Source: Malurus cyaneus samueli (Eukaryota > Chordata > Aves > Passeriformes > Maluridae). Taken from it: a DNA stretch of 64,000 nt. How positions within the stretch are numbered: position 1 is the stretch's first letter; the number at the start of each line of letters is the position of its first letter. Position numbers and translations under genes: made by a program. Below the pieces are notes generated by a model. The model saw only the letters and a list, made by a program, of their open reading frames with translations, was not told the origin of the DNA and ran no database searches. Below, piece by piece: positions 1 through 12,100 of the stretch. The stretch covers positions 11,368,448-11,432,447 of the forward strand of contig CM019228.1 in the NCBI GenBank assembly GCA_009741485.1, given 5' to 3'.

Positions 1-108
1 GAAAGAAATCGAGCCCGTCCTGCACCTCCTGAAGGGCGGCAGTAAGGACGGCGATGGAGATGCGCCCTCCAAGGTAGAGACACGGGATATAGAAGTCCAG
101 GTGGACTG
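1..108 (+). CDS. NOS1: NOS1 exon 2, 3' part
   Basis: Reading from base 2 gives [13 protein letters not shown] and ends VQVD plus two bases (tg) of a split codon. It matches the NOS1-specific linker after the PDZ domain. The donor is gtaggt at 109. The end of the exon, DIEVQVD, corresponds to the mammalian dynein light chain (LC8/PIN) binding segment around GIQVD; Q and V are kept and the glycine is replaced. Unspliced reading stops at once (TGG TAG), which supports the donor. Confidence 0.93.
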
Positions 109-3100
109 GTAGGTCCCTAAATACATTTTTTTACTTTGGGCGAAACGTGCCGGTTTTGGCTCCCCGAGGTGTTGGCCAGTGCCTCTCCACAGCTGGCTGC
201 TGTCCGGCACAGCGGGGTGGGGTGGAGAGGAAGGGATGCCAAAAAGGGGGAGGTGGTTGATGAGGAGAAGGGAAAAGTGATGACAAACTGGGAGAAGACT
301 GTGGGAGAAATACGTGAGTGTGGGAAATCGGGGAGGGCGGGAATCATGTCTGATGGAAGCAGAGCTGTGCGATGCAGCGGATCATGGGCTGCGCTAAATT
401 TTTGCTCTGTGTTCTCAATCCCATTTGCTTCAAGTTGAGGCAAAGCCCCGTGCCTCAGTTTCCCCACCTGCCAAGTAAGATCCGCGGTGTTCCTGTCCTT
501 GTGGACCTGCTTTAGAGCTGTCCGGTGGAAATCTGCTCGGATGAATGGCGGGATGGGAGGCAGGAATGTCGGACCGGCAGGGCACGGTGCTTCCCAGCAG
601 AAAGGGTTTTCCAAACCTTTGGGAGAGGGGACGGGAGCCCCAGTCCAGCTGCATTTGGAGCCTAGACAGTGCCAGGGCAGCGGGACCAGCCTGGTGGGAG
701 GGGGGAAATGTTTTCCTTTGAGAGCTCAGAGCGGCTGATCCTTGTGGAAATGCCAGGATGGATCTGCCTCTGCTCCTTCTGGAGCCAGATCACTTTTTCA
801 GGACTTGTGTGAGTGGGTAGCAGGGGTGGAGACGTGGACAGCTCTTGTTCCATGTTCTCTGGAAGATGGGGAAGTGGGACAGCTCCCGATTTTCCTCGGC
901 GTTTCCGTGGGACGTAGCCAGGGCAGCTCCCCAGGGCCCTTCCAGCTTTACAAAGCTGTTTGTAGCTTTTTCTTTCTGCTCCCTGTGCTCCTGACCATTT
1001 ATTAACACTGATGGGCTGCCTTTCCCTGTTGCTTTTCCCCAAGTCCCCAAACGCATTTTAGCGGTGTCAAGCGCTGCAGCAGGTCGAGGCTGCCCTCGCT
1101 TATTGACTGGCTGGAAAAGCCCCGAGGGTTTGCTGGAGCTGGAGATCTGTGGCTCAGCCACGGAAAAATCTGTAATTTCGAGTCCTCTGTAATTTCAAGT
1201 TCTCTCGCTGCAGACACTTCTTAGGAAAAGGGAAAAAGGAAAATTTTGTGTTCGTTTTTCTTTATCAGAAACGAGAGGGGAGAAGAGACCCAGCGGGGTC
1301 CCCACAGTGGGATCCCAGCCAAGGCTGAGCTCCCGCTCGCTCCCATCCCAATCCCACCCCCAGCCCCCCGTGTTTCCCACCTTCCTTGTTTCATTTTCAG
1401 TTGTTTTCATGTGGTTCCTGCTCTCCCGAATTATTCCTGCTCCCCGTGGAGAACGTGGTGCCTCAAAGCCCATTTGGGTGCTTGCACTGAGTCAGAGGGA
1501 AAATAAAAATATCTGCTCAGCTCGGTGCCGGCGTCTGGGTGTGCATCCTGCCAGCCCCTCCCTGCCAGAGCTACTCTGCAGGTCTGGTACACTCGGGAAT
1601 TGTTGGGATTTGGAAGATTTGGAAATCTGCTGTGCAAAGGGAGGGGATTTAACACCCCCAGTGCAGCACGCTCTCCAAAAACCTGTCTGGGCTGTGTATC
1701 CTTTGAACCAACCCATCCTAGGAGAGCCTGGTTTGAGAATTGAGACATCAAAATTGTTGTGCTTGGATACAAAAATGTGCAGGGAAGCTTTGAAATCCCT
1801 TCAGGGACCTGGGGGTCACATCCCAGTGAAGCACCCAGAGGATGCAATCCCAAATATTTGGATTGCAGAAGGAGCAGCCTCACCCTCCAAACCCCGCTCC
1901 ACGTCCCAGCGGCTGCAGAGTCTCTGAGGAAATTCTGCTCCAGCCACGGGGAGGAGTGAAAAGTGTGGTTTTACTTCAATGATTCTCTTCTATTCAGAGA
2001 TTAAACAGAAATTGTTTGATTTCATTTAACTGAAGCACCTTGAAGCAGCAAAGCCGGTACTTCACCAGAATCTCAGTCTTATTTTTAGCCATGCCCTAAC
2101 AAAATAATAAATCTCAATAACCCGGGGATGAAAATCCACTTTTTGGTCACAATCTCCTGGCTGATGAAAAGCTGCAGCTTGGCTTTTGTGGAAGGTGTGA
2201 GGGAGAAGACCCAGGCTGGAGCGGGGATGTGGGAAAGGAGATTTACTGCAGAGAAAAACAGTCATGAGCTGCCGTGCGGGGCAGAGGGCATTTCTGTGGG
2301 ATTGGGCTGAGCATGATTCATCTCCTCACGCAGAGCCAGGGCATCCTGAAGGTCTCCCACACTCCCTGATTTCTTGGATGGCAGGAGAAGTGCAGAAAGG
2401 TCAGGGAATGATGAGGAGTGGATAACTGTGGAGAGCGCTGGGCCATGCCAAGGAAATGCCAAAAAATCCCAGCAAGTTTTGTCAGATGGATGCAGCTCCC
2501 GAGCTGTCAGCTGTGACTCCTCCAGGCAGGAATGAGGCAGGAACTGAGCTCTGCCCACACCCAGGAGGGCACAGAACCTTGCTCAAGGTTGAACCGGACA
2601 TCTCCAGCCTGGACCAGCTGATTTTGATCCAGCTGGAGACGGTGGGGTTGGGATGAATCCCGCTTTGTCCGGTCTTTGCTGGGCGCTGACCTTCCCAGCC
2701 TGCCAGAGCTGATCTGGCTCACGGGGCAGATGGGGATGGCACGGGGCTGAGCTTGTTCACAGGGAGACTAAAACTCACTCAAGACAGACTTGGGCAAAAA
2801 CAATTCAAGCTCCACCTGATGGTTTGGGATTCCAGCTCATCCCTCCAGTGTCACTGCCAAGGAAAACGGGAAGGGAGCCTGCAAAGGGGGATGGAGAGGG
2901 ACTGGGGGCAAGGGATGGAGGGACAGGACACAGGGAATGGATTCAAACTGCCAGAGTGCAGGGTTAAATGGGATATTGGGAAGGAATTCTTTCCTGGGAG
3001 AATGGGGAGGGGCTGGGATGGAATTCCCAGAGAAGCTGTGGCTGCCCCTGGATCCCTGGCAGTGTCCAAGGCCAGGCTGGACATTGGGGCTTGGAGCAGC

Positions 3101-6100
3101 CTGAGACAGCGGAAAGTGTCCTTGACATGGCAGGGGTAGCACTGGATGAGCTTTAAGGTCCCTTCCAGCCCATCCCGTGATGGATTTCACAATCCCAAGT
3201 TTGCTTTGGGGACACAATCAGTTCATCTCCATTCCCTGCATTCCCCAAGGGAATTCTCCTCGCTGTCCTTTCCTCCCACCGCGTGTCCAGGGAATGGCCG
3301 TGGCTGTGGCCGCTCCTTGGCTCAGGCCATCAGTGGTCAGAAAAAGGGCACAGAAGTGGGGCTCAAGGTATGATGAGAGCTGGCATTTCCGCCACGAGCC
3401 TCACCCTGGGCTAGGAAGCAAAAATAGAGTTTGATTCACTCCCTGCCAGCCAGCCCAGGTCTGCTTTTTCCTCGGAGCTCTGGGGAGATTGTCAGGTCCC
3501 ATCTTCCCTCCTTCTTTCTCCTGCTCCCCACCGCCTTGCCAGGGTTTATTTTCCTTCCCAGGTCTGTCCCACAACATGAGCAGCATGATGGAAACGTGGC
3601 AGTTTCAGTCCAAGCAGCAGCCCCGGGAGGGAGGAGTGTGCTGAGGGCAGCAATTCAGTTCAGGAAAGGTTTTAAGGTTTCAGGCTCCATCTTGCCTTGG
3701 AGCAAACCCCATAATTTTGCAGTTCTTGAAGAGAAAAATCTCCTCCTCCCACCTTCCTCAGGGCTGCCAAAACCTCTTTGTGTTGCTCAAAACATTTCGT
3801 TTGCATTTCTGATCTGTCTTCATTCTTCTGCTCTTGGACACGAAACCCCAAAACCTCAGAAAGGGGAAAATTCTCTGGAATGACCGTGTTTGTGCCATTC
3901 TGGAAATGGATACGGGGGTCTCTGGCAGGGAATAACCTTCCCCTTCTCACTCAGCTTCATCCTCATCTTTCTGACTCCATCAGTCTGATCCAGACAGGCA
4001 TTTTGTGCCTGAAAGTCACATAATCCTCCCAAATATATCCCATATTCCACCTAAATATATCCCATATTTCACCCAAATATATCCCGTATTCCACCCAAAT
4101 TTATCCCATATTCCACCCAAATACATCCCCTATTCCACCTAGATAGATCTCATATTTCAACCAAATACATCCCATATTTCAACCAAATTGATCCCATATT
4201 CCACCCAAATATATCTCCTATTCCATCCAAATGCATCTCAAATTCCATCCCCAATTTATCAGACCACTCCCCAAACCACCCTTGCCCCGCTGCTCCTCGC
4301 TCTTCCCCTCACCCATGATCCAACAGCCCATGATCCCACAGCCCATGATCCCACAGCCATGATCCCACAGCCGTGATCCCACAGCCATGATCCCACAGCC
4401 ATGATCCCACAGCCATGATCCCACAGCCATGACCCCACAGCCGTGATCCCACACCCCATGATCCCACAGCTCATGATCCCACAGCCCGTGACCCCACAGC
4501 TCATGATCCCACAGCCATGACCCCACACCTGATCCCACACCATACCATGATCCCACAGCCATGATCCCACAGCTGACCACAGCCCATGATCCCACAGCTG
4601 TATCCCACATCCATGATCCCACAGCCTGATCCCACAGCCATGACCCCACAGCCCAGTGATCCCACAGCCATAATCCCACAGCCATGATCCCACAGCTGAT
4701 CCACAGCCCATGATCCCACAGCTGTGATCCCACATCCATGATCCCACAGCCTGATCCCACAGCCATGATCCCACAGCGTGATCCACAGCCCATGATCCCA
4801 CAGCTGTGATCCCACATCATGATCCCACAGCCGTGATCCCACAGCCATGATCCCACAGCTGATCCACAGCCCATGATCCCACAGCCCAATGATCCCACAG
4901 CCATGACCCCACAGCCGTGATCCCACATCCATGATCCCACAGCCGTGATCCCACAGCCCATAATCCCACAGCCATGATCCCACAGCCATGACCCCACAGC
5001 CGTGATCCCACAGCCCATGATCCCACAGCCATGATCCCACAGCCCATGATCCCACAGCCATGATCCCACAGCCATGATCCCACAGCCATGATCCCACAGC
5101 CATGATCCCACAGCGGTGATCCACAGCCCATGATCCCACAGCTGTGATCCCACATCCATGATCCCACATCCATGATCCCACAGCCATGATCCCACAGCAT
5201 GATCCACAGCCATGATCCCACAGCGTGATCCCACATCCATGATCCCACAGCCTGATCCCACAGCCATGATCCCACAGCGTGATCCACAGCCCATGATCCC
5301 ACAGCTGTGATCCCACATCCATGATCCCACAGCCATGATCCCACAGCCCATGATCCCACAGCCCATGATCCCACAGCCCATGATCCCACATCCATGATCC
5401 CACAGCCGTGATCCCACAGCCCATGACCCACACCCATGACCCCACAGCCCATGACCCCACAGCCCATGACCCACAGCCATGATCCCACAGCGGTGATTCC
5501 ACAGCCCATGATCCCACAGCGATCCCACATGACCCACAGCCGTGATCCCTACAGCCCGTGATCCCACATCCATGATCCCACATCCATGATCCCACACCCA
5601 TGATCCCACAGCCATGATCCCACAGCCTGTGATCCCACATCCATGGTCCCACAGCCATGACCCCACAGCCCATGATCCCACAGCCGTGATCCCACAGTCG
5701 TGACCCCATAGCCATGATCCCACAGCCGTGATCCCACAGCCCAGGTGTGATTCCCGACCCGAGCTGTGTTTTCCCTCTGTCTGGAATCCCGTAGGTGCCG
5801 GTTGGAAAGGCTCGGTGCTGTTGGATTTTCAGAGGTGCTGATGGGACTTTGGGATTTCTTGGATCCGTTCCCAGGTTTTTGTCCGTCAGTGCCCCCTCAA
5901 AGGCGTTTTCCATCCTCACATTTCCCAGCTTGCTGGGCTCATTAGTTCCTGATCCTGGTGCCAGGCACATCCCAGCCTTTCCTGACTTTCTGAGGCCGCA
6001 GGATCTTCTCCAGATCATTCCACAGGTTCCTCCTGAGGTTTTTTTCCTCCTTCCCCAGTGCTGTCCCACATCCCCTCTCCCATTTTTCCTCGCTTGCATC

Positions 6101-9100
6101 ACTCCACAATTCCCACCCCATCACTCCATCCCTGCCGCCTCTCTGGGAACTGCATTCCACCTTTTGGGGTCATTCCTTCTTCCAAATTCCCAATTCCTTC
6201 CTGAGCTCTGTCCCAACCTCTGTGCCTTGAAAATCCCTTCTCCCACCCTTTCCCTCTGCTGTTTCCAGACCCTGCTCAACCCTCTGGGTGAGAATCCTGC
6301 GGTTTTCCAACACTGCAGACCAGGAGCTTCCCCAGGAAAGGAAGCAAGGAAATATTGATTTCTGAGGATTCCGTGCCTTCTGGAATATGGTTTTCCATGG
6401 GGCAAAAGAAAGGTGAGGCAGGAGCTGTTTATCTTGGGATCCATGTGGATTCTGGGATCCGAATCCTGAGCGCTGGGAGGATGAACACTGCAGGATTCCT
6501 GCAGGAAAAATCAGGGAATTAGGGATGGAGAAGGAATTTCTCTCCCGAGGTTTGAGCTTCCCCCGCAGCCCCGAGCTCAGGTTTTTCAGGAGAAGGGTCT
6601 GGAAGGAAGGAGCCCATCCATGGGCACAGCACAGGGTGGTGTTATCGGTGTCACTGGAGCTGTCACCGCACTGCCATCCTCATCAGAGAGATCCTTCTGC
6701 CGAGGGAATTCAAAGCAGCCCAGTGACAAACTTTCCTTTCCCTCTTTCTTTTCTTTTTTTTTTCTTTTTTTTTTTCCCCCCCATTAATTTCTTTTTGGAG
6801 AAGCTTTGGAGGAAATTTCTCAAAGGGCTGTCTCAGCAACTTCCCTTCTGCTTCATCACTCGGAGCACTGCAACATCATCAAATTAGTCAAAAGAAAACA
6901 GTGGTGCCTCTCATTGCTCCCACAGCCAGATGCTCTTCCCGAGGGGAGGCAGCGTCCCAGGCTCTGCTGCCGCCGGTGGGGGAGGGCAGGGCTCCTCCCG
7001 CCTTTGGGAAGTATCAAATTTGGCTTTCAGAACAGAAAAAAACCCCTCAAACAGGGTCTTGAACCTGTCTGGATCGGAGAGATCTGGATAAGGGTATTTA
7101 ATGGATCTGGGAGTGGTCAGAGAAGGGTCTGGATCTGGGTTTTGGGAGAGATCAGCCACTCCAAGGACATGTTTTCAGCGTTGCTTCTTCCTCAAAAACA
7201 TTGAAGTGGGGATTTAAAAAATCTCGTGGAGTGATTTGGGTTGGAAGGGACCTTAAAGCCCATCCCATTGCACCCCCTGCTTTCCCCTATCCCGGCTGTT
7301 CCATGTCCCATCCAACCTGGCCGGGATTTCTCCAAAGGAGAGGAGCCCCGTGAATCTCCCCAGCAAATCCTCGGGAATGCCCAGCCTGGCTCCCTCCAGC
7401 CCTCCCCATTCCCCCTGGAACAGCCCTTTGGGTTCCCCTCTCGATCAAATCCCTTTGGGATCATTATCCAGGGGCTGAGCAGGGACACGGTGTGGTGCTG
7501 TCCCCTCAGCCCCCTGGAATTGTGAGTGACATCCTCGTGGGACGTGCCCAGGTCACCCTGTGCCTCTGGGGCCGGAGGAGCCACGTCAGGAGAGGAAAAT
7601 AATTGATCCCAAAAACGCTGTTCCTGTCCCTGCTCGCAAACAAGGCCCCCACGGGCAAGGGGCAGGAAATGTTTGTAAAATGAAGCAATTGATGGGTTTT
7701 TATTTTTACTCCCCCATCTGTGCTGGGGCCGGGGTGAGGCTCTGGCTGCTCTCAATAGGCTTTTCTCTCCAAAAAGGACAGAGCCGGGTCCTTCCGGGCA
7801 GCCCCATCCGGGGGATCTGCCCTGCCCCTGCTCCGAGCCGGGCACGGCACCAGGAATTCCCTGCAGGTCACTCTGATGGCTCTGTCACGGCCACAGCACA
7901 GCTTTTTCCAGCGGGGTCAGGCCCTCTCTGCTGCGCTCACGGAGCCGTGAATCCATCAGGAATAACGGCACCGATCCCGCTGCTGCCGCACCTGCAGACA
8001 CGCAATGGGGCATGGAGAACACAGGGAATTCCCACCTGGATGTCACCGTCCCTCGGGATCCTGGTGATTTATGATTTCTGATTTCTCAAGGCCAGGCAAT
8101 GGGAGCAGCCCCTGCTCCAGCAGGACTTGTGAATCCCCAAATTCCCAAATTAACACCCAATTTAATTCAGCAGCTGGGATTTCTCCAGGTGCCGGTGTTT
8201 GCAGCTTTGCTGCTGCATGAGTGATGAGATCCCATATTTCAGCACCTCCAGCTGCTCCTGGGAACGGGTGGATCCCTCTCCACTCTTCCCTCTGCCCTCA
8301 CAGACCCCACTGTGGGAGCAGCAGGTCGTGCCAGGAACCAAAATAATTTTGGAGGTGCCTGTGGGATCTCTGTCCAATCCCAAATTTCTGCATGCACAGA
8401 GGCAAAGCCCATGCCCCTGGAGAGGAATCATTATTTTCCAGTGGGTTCCCTCTGCTCAATCCCAAATTCCAGCAGAGCCAAGGGTTTTCTTCCTTACAGA
8501 TTCAGTGCTCTTTTCTCGATTTTGGAGAGGAGGAACAGCGTTTGGGGCTCACGGGCTGCTGGAGGTGGCTCTGTGCGCTCGTGGCCCTGGGCTGACCTGG
8601 CTCCACGTTCCCGGGCGCGGTGGGGATCAGGGCAGGAGGGCAGGGATGTGGAACGAGAGCTCTCCGGGGATTGAACAGCTGGGCCTCGCTCCCAGGGGAC
8701 GGCCAGATCGGCGGGGTTTTCATCCTGCTAATTCCCGGCTGGGATTATGGACAGGGAGGCTGGGCACGGGGCCTGAGCTTTGGGATGGGGAGGGAGGGAT
8801 TGCAGGGCTCCTGATTGTCCCTGCCCCTGGGATCTGTGGGGATCCGTGTGGGTTCTGGGATCCGTGTGGGTTGTGGGATCTGTGGAGAATCTGGGATCCA
8901 TGTGGATCCATGTGGGTTCTGGGATCTGTGGAGAATCTGGGATCCATGTGGATCCATGTGGGTTCTGGGATCTGTGGGGAATCTGGGATCCATGTGGATC
9001 TATGTGGATTCTGGGATCTGAGTGGATCCATGTGGATTCTGGGATCTGCGTGGATTATGGGATCTGTGGAGATCCATGTGGGTTCTGGATCCGTGTGGGT

Positions 9101-12100
9101 TTTGGGATCCATGTGGATTCTGGGATCTGTGTGGATCCATGTGGGTTTGAGGATCCATGTGGACCTGTGTGGATTCTGGGATCTATTGGGATTATGGGAT
9201 CTGTGGGGATCCATGTGGGTTCTGGAATTTGTGTGGATCTGTGTGGATTCTGGGATCCATGTGGGATCTGTGTGGATTCTGGGATCTCTGTGGATCCATG
9301 TGGGTTCTGGGATCTGTGTGGATTCTGGATCCATGTGATTTCTGGGATCCGTGTGTGTTCTGGATCCATGTGTGTTCTGGATCCATGTGATTTCTGGGAT
9401 CCATGTGTGTTCTGGATCCCCGTGGATCCCCAGCACACAGCCGCAGGGGTTGGGATCTGTTCCCTTTGGCTGCCGTGCCCCGGGTGGGGTTTCCTGTTTT
9501 TTACCCCTCCCCACCCTCCAGGTGACCACGGAACAGCTTTCCCGGCCATAGAAATCCCAGGAAAACGGCCCCAGGGCCCTGTGCCGCCTCACTGTCACCA
9601 CGGTGGCCACTTCCCAATGTCTGGAAGGTGGCCAGAGCCCAGGGGGATATTTTGGCAGCTGAGCACGGCTCTGTAAAGCAGAAAAATAGCAGAAAACTGA
9701 AAGCACAGGGAGATTCTAAACACATCTTTAAGGGAAGTGTTTTCCTTAAGCTAAAGGGGTTTGAGGACTGTGAAACTGAATTTATTTGTGTTAATTGTCC
9801 TCCTGCAATGGCACCCAGGGCCTGATGCTGGTGGGATTTGTGCCCTGGCTGTGAAATGCTCTGCTCTGGTCACTCTGGTCGGTGCCCAAACCCTGCCAGC
9901 GTTAACGAGAATCCTCTTTATTGGTTTCGGTGGCACCTGCGAGGCATTTGAGGGCTTCCAGAGGGCATTTCCTCGGTGGCCTGTGCCCATCCTGGCCCGT
10001 GCCCCTGCAGGAGCCCCTCCCCTCTGTGGCCTCTCCGGTCTGGTGGCACAGGTGTCACCTCCCGCCCTGTCTGAATGTCACATCTCCAAACCCCGCTTGT
10101 TTTCCTCCTTGGCGAGGGCTCACGGGGCAGAGGTTTGGCATTTAAGAGCCTCTCCCACATGCCAAAATGTGCTGCGTGCAGTGAGTTACACCTGAGTTAC
10201 ACCTGGGTTACACCTGAGTCACACCCAGGTTATATATGGGTTAACCTGAGTCACACCTGGGTTACACCTGGGTCACACCCGGGTTACACCTGGGTTACAC
10301 CTGGGTTCACCTGAATTTCACCTGAGTTACACCTGGGTTACACCTGAGTCACACCCGGGTTACACCTGGGTTCACCTGAGTTACACCTGAGTTACACCTC
10401 GGTTACACCTGGGTCACACCCGGGTTACACCTGGGTTCACCTGAGTTACACCTGAGTTACACCTCGGTTACACCTGAGTCACACCCAGGTTACACCTGGG
10501 TTCACCTGAGTTACACCTGGGTTACACCCGGGTTACACCTGGGCTCACCTGAGTTACACCTGAGTTACACCTGGGTTACACCTGGGTCACACCCAGGTTA
10601 CACCTGGGTTACACCTGGGTTACACCCGGGTTACACCTGGGTTCACCTGAGTTACACCTGAGTTACCGATCTTTCCATTCCCCTGCCTGAGATCGCTCCC
10701 TCGCAGCCTGCACAGGGCAGGGAGAGGAGAGGGAGCTCCTGGGAGCCTCCTGTTTGTTCCGGGCTTTTCATTCTCTTCTTCCCGGCTCTGCAAACCCCTT
10801 CTGCCAGGAGCTTTTCCAGCCTCTTTCCCCATTTCTGTGCCTGTTTTCCCGGGGTTCCAGCTCGGGTTTCAGGTCTGTTGTAGAGCCTGTGTGGGGACAG
10901 GGCTTTCCTACAGTGCTGTAGGCATGGGGAATTTCCATTGTTTGGGTTGTCCTCACCCCGGTGAAAAAAAAAAAAAAAAAGGAAAAAAAAAAAAAGAAAG
11001 AGATTAAAAAAAAAAATTCCCCTGCCCCCTCCAAAAGGTTTTGTTTTTTTTTTTTTTTTTTTTTTTTAATCCCCCGTCTTGGGGCTGGGTCGGGAGTTTG
11101 CAAAGAACCAAAGGAATCTGGTTTTTCCCCCCCCAACCCCCTCCCCCCCCCCTCCAGTGCCCCGTGCCAGGTGTCCCAGCTGGGTGTCACCGCACATTTG
11201 ACAGCACCCCTGAGCTGCAGCAGCCACTGCAGGGATGTCCCTGGGGCAGCCCCCATTCCCAGCTCATGGATAATTTGCTGTGGCAGGAATGCCGAGCCCG
11301 GGGACGGTCAGGCTGCTCTCCCTCTGCCCCAGACTCCATCTCCTGCCTCCTTCTCCAAGCCCCGTGCGTGCCCGTGTCTCTTACTATAAGCACTTTAGAA
11401 CCTTCTGTGTGCAGAGCTTAATTTCTCTCCATGTTGGGGCTGCCAAAACCGCCAGTCTTAAGCTGCTATTAAACTCTTTATTTTTTTTTTTTATTTTTTT
11501 CCCCGCTGGATGCACAGCTTTCTTTTTATCCTTCTTATCCCTGAATCCTCACGCCTGCTTTCTGGAAGCAGTGTGGGATTTTTTTTTTTTTTTTTTTCCT
11601 CCCCAGCCGTTCCCCGGGGCTGTGTGCAGTCAAGGCAGCTGAACTTCTTTCAAGCAGCAGTAAATACTATTAACACAGGGAAAAGTCAAGCCAAGTGGGA
11701 ACTTTCCTTGCCTTTTAAAGCAGGATCGGCGGATTCACTTGGCCAGGTGGTGAATGCTCACTGAGGCTCGTAATAAGGTGCTGAAAGCCCCGCTGGGCAT
11801 CGATCCTCATCCCTCTCCGTTTTTTTTTAACAAAACCGCGCCGCGTTTTTTGCCTGTTTCTCAGGAGCCCCATCCCCCCGGCCCTAAACCTGAAGACACC
11901 GCGGCTGCTCCGGGCGCTGTTGGAGCCCCCAGGGACTGATTTGTGAGCAGCTCCAGGGCAAGCGGGAGCTCGGTGCCCGCGCATCTCTCGGGGGAAGGCG
12001 CTGGCAGCCGCTTGCGCGGGTGATTTGCAGCTGCAGAAAGGCAAAGGACACGCTCGCAGCTGAGCGGAGCTGATGCCGTCTGGAAGGAAATGTCAGCATG

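Noticed and set aside
4218..6102. Minus-strand ORFs of 500 or more codons
   Set aside because: They lie within a 14-bp tandem repeat that lacks stops in several frames at once; there is no start context, no domain and no splice structure.
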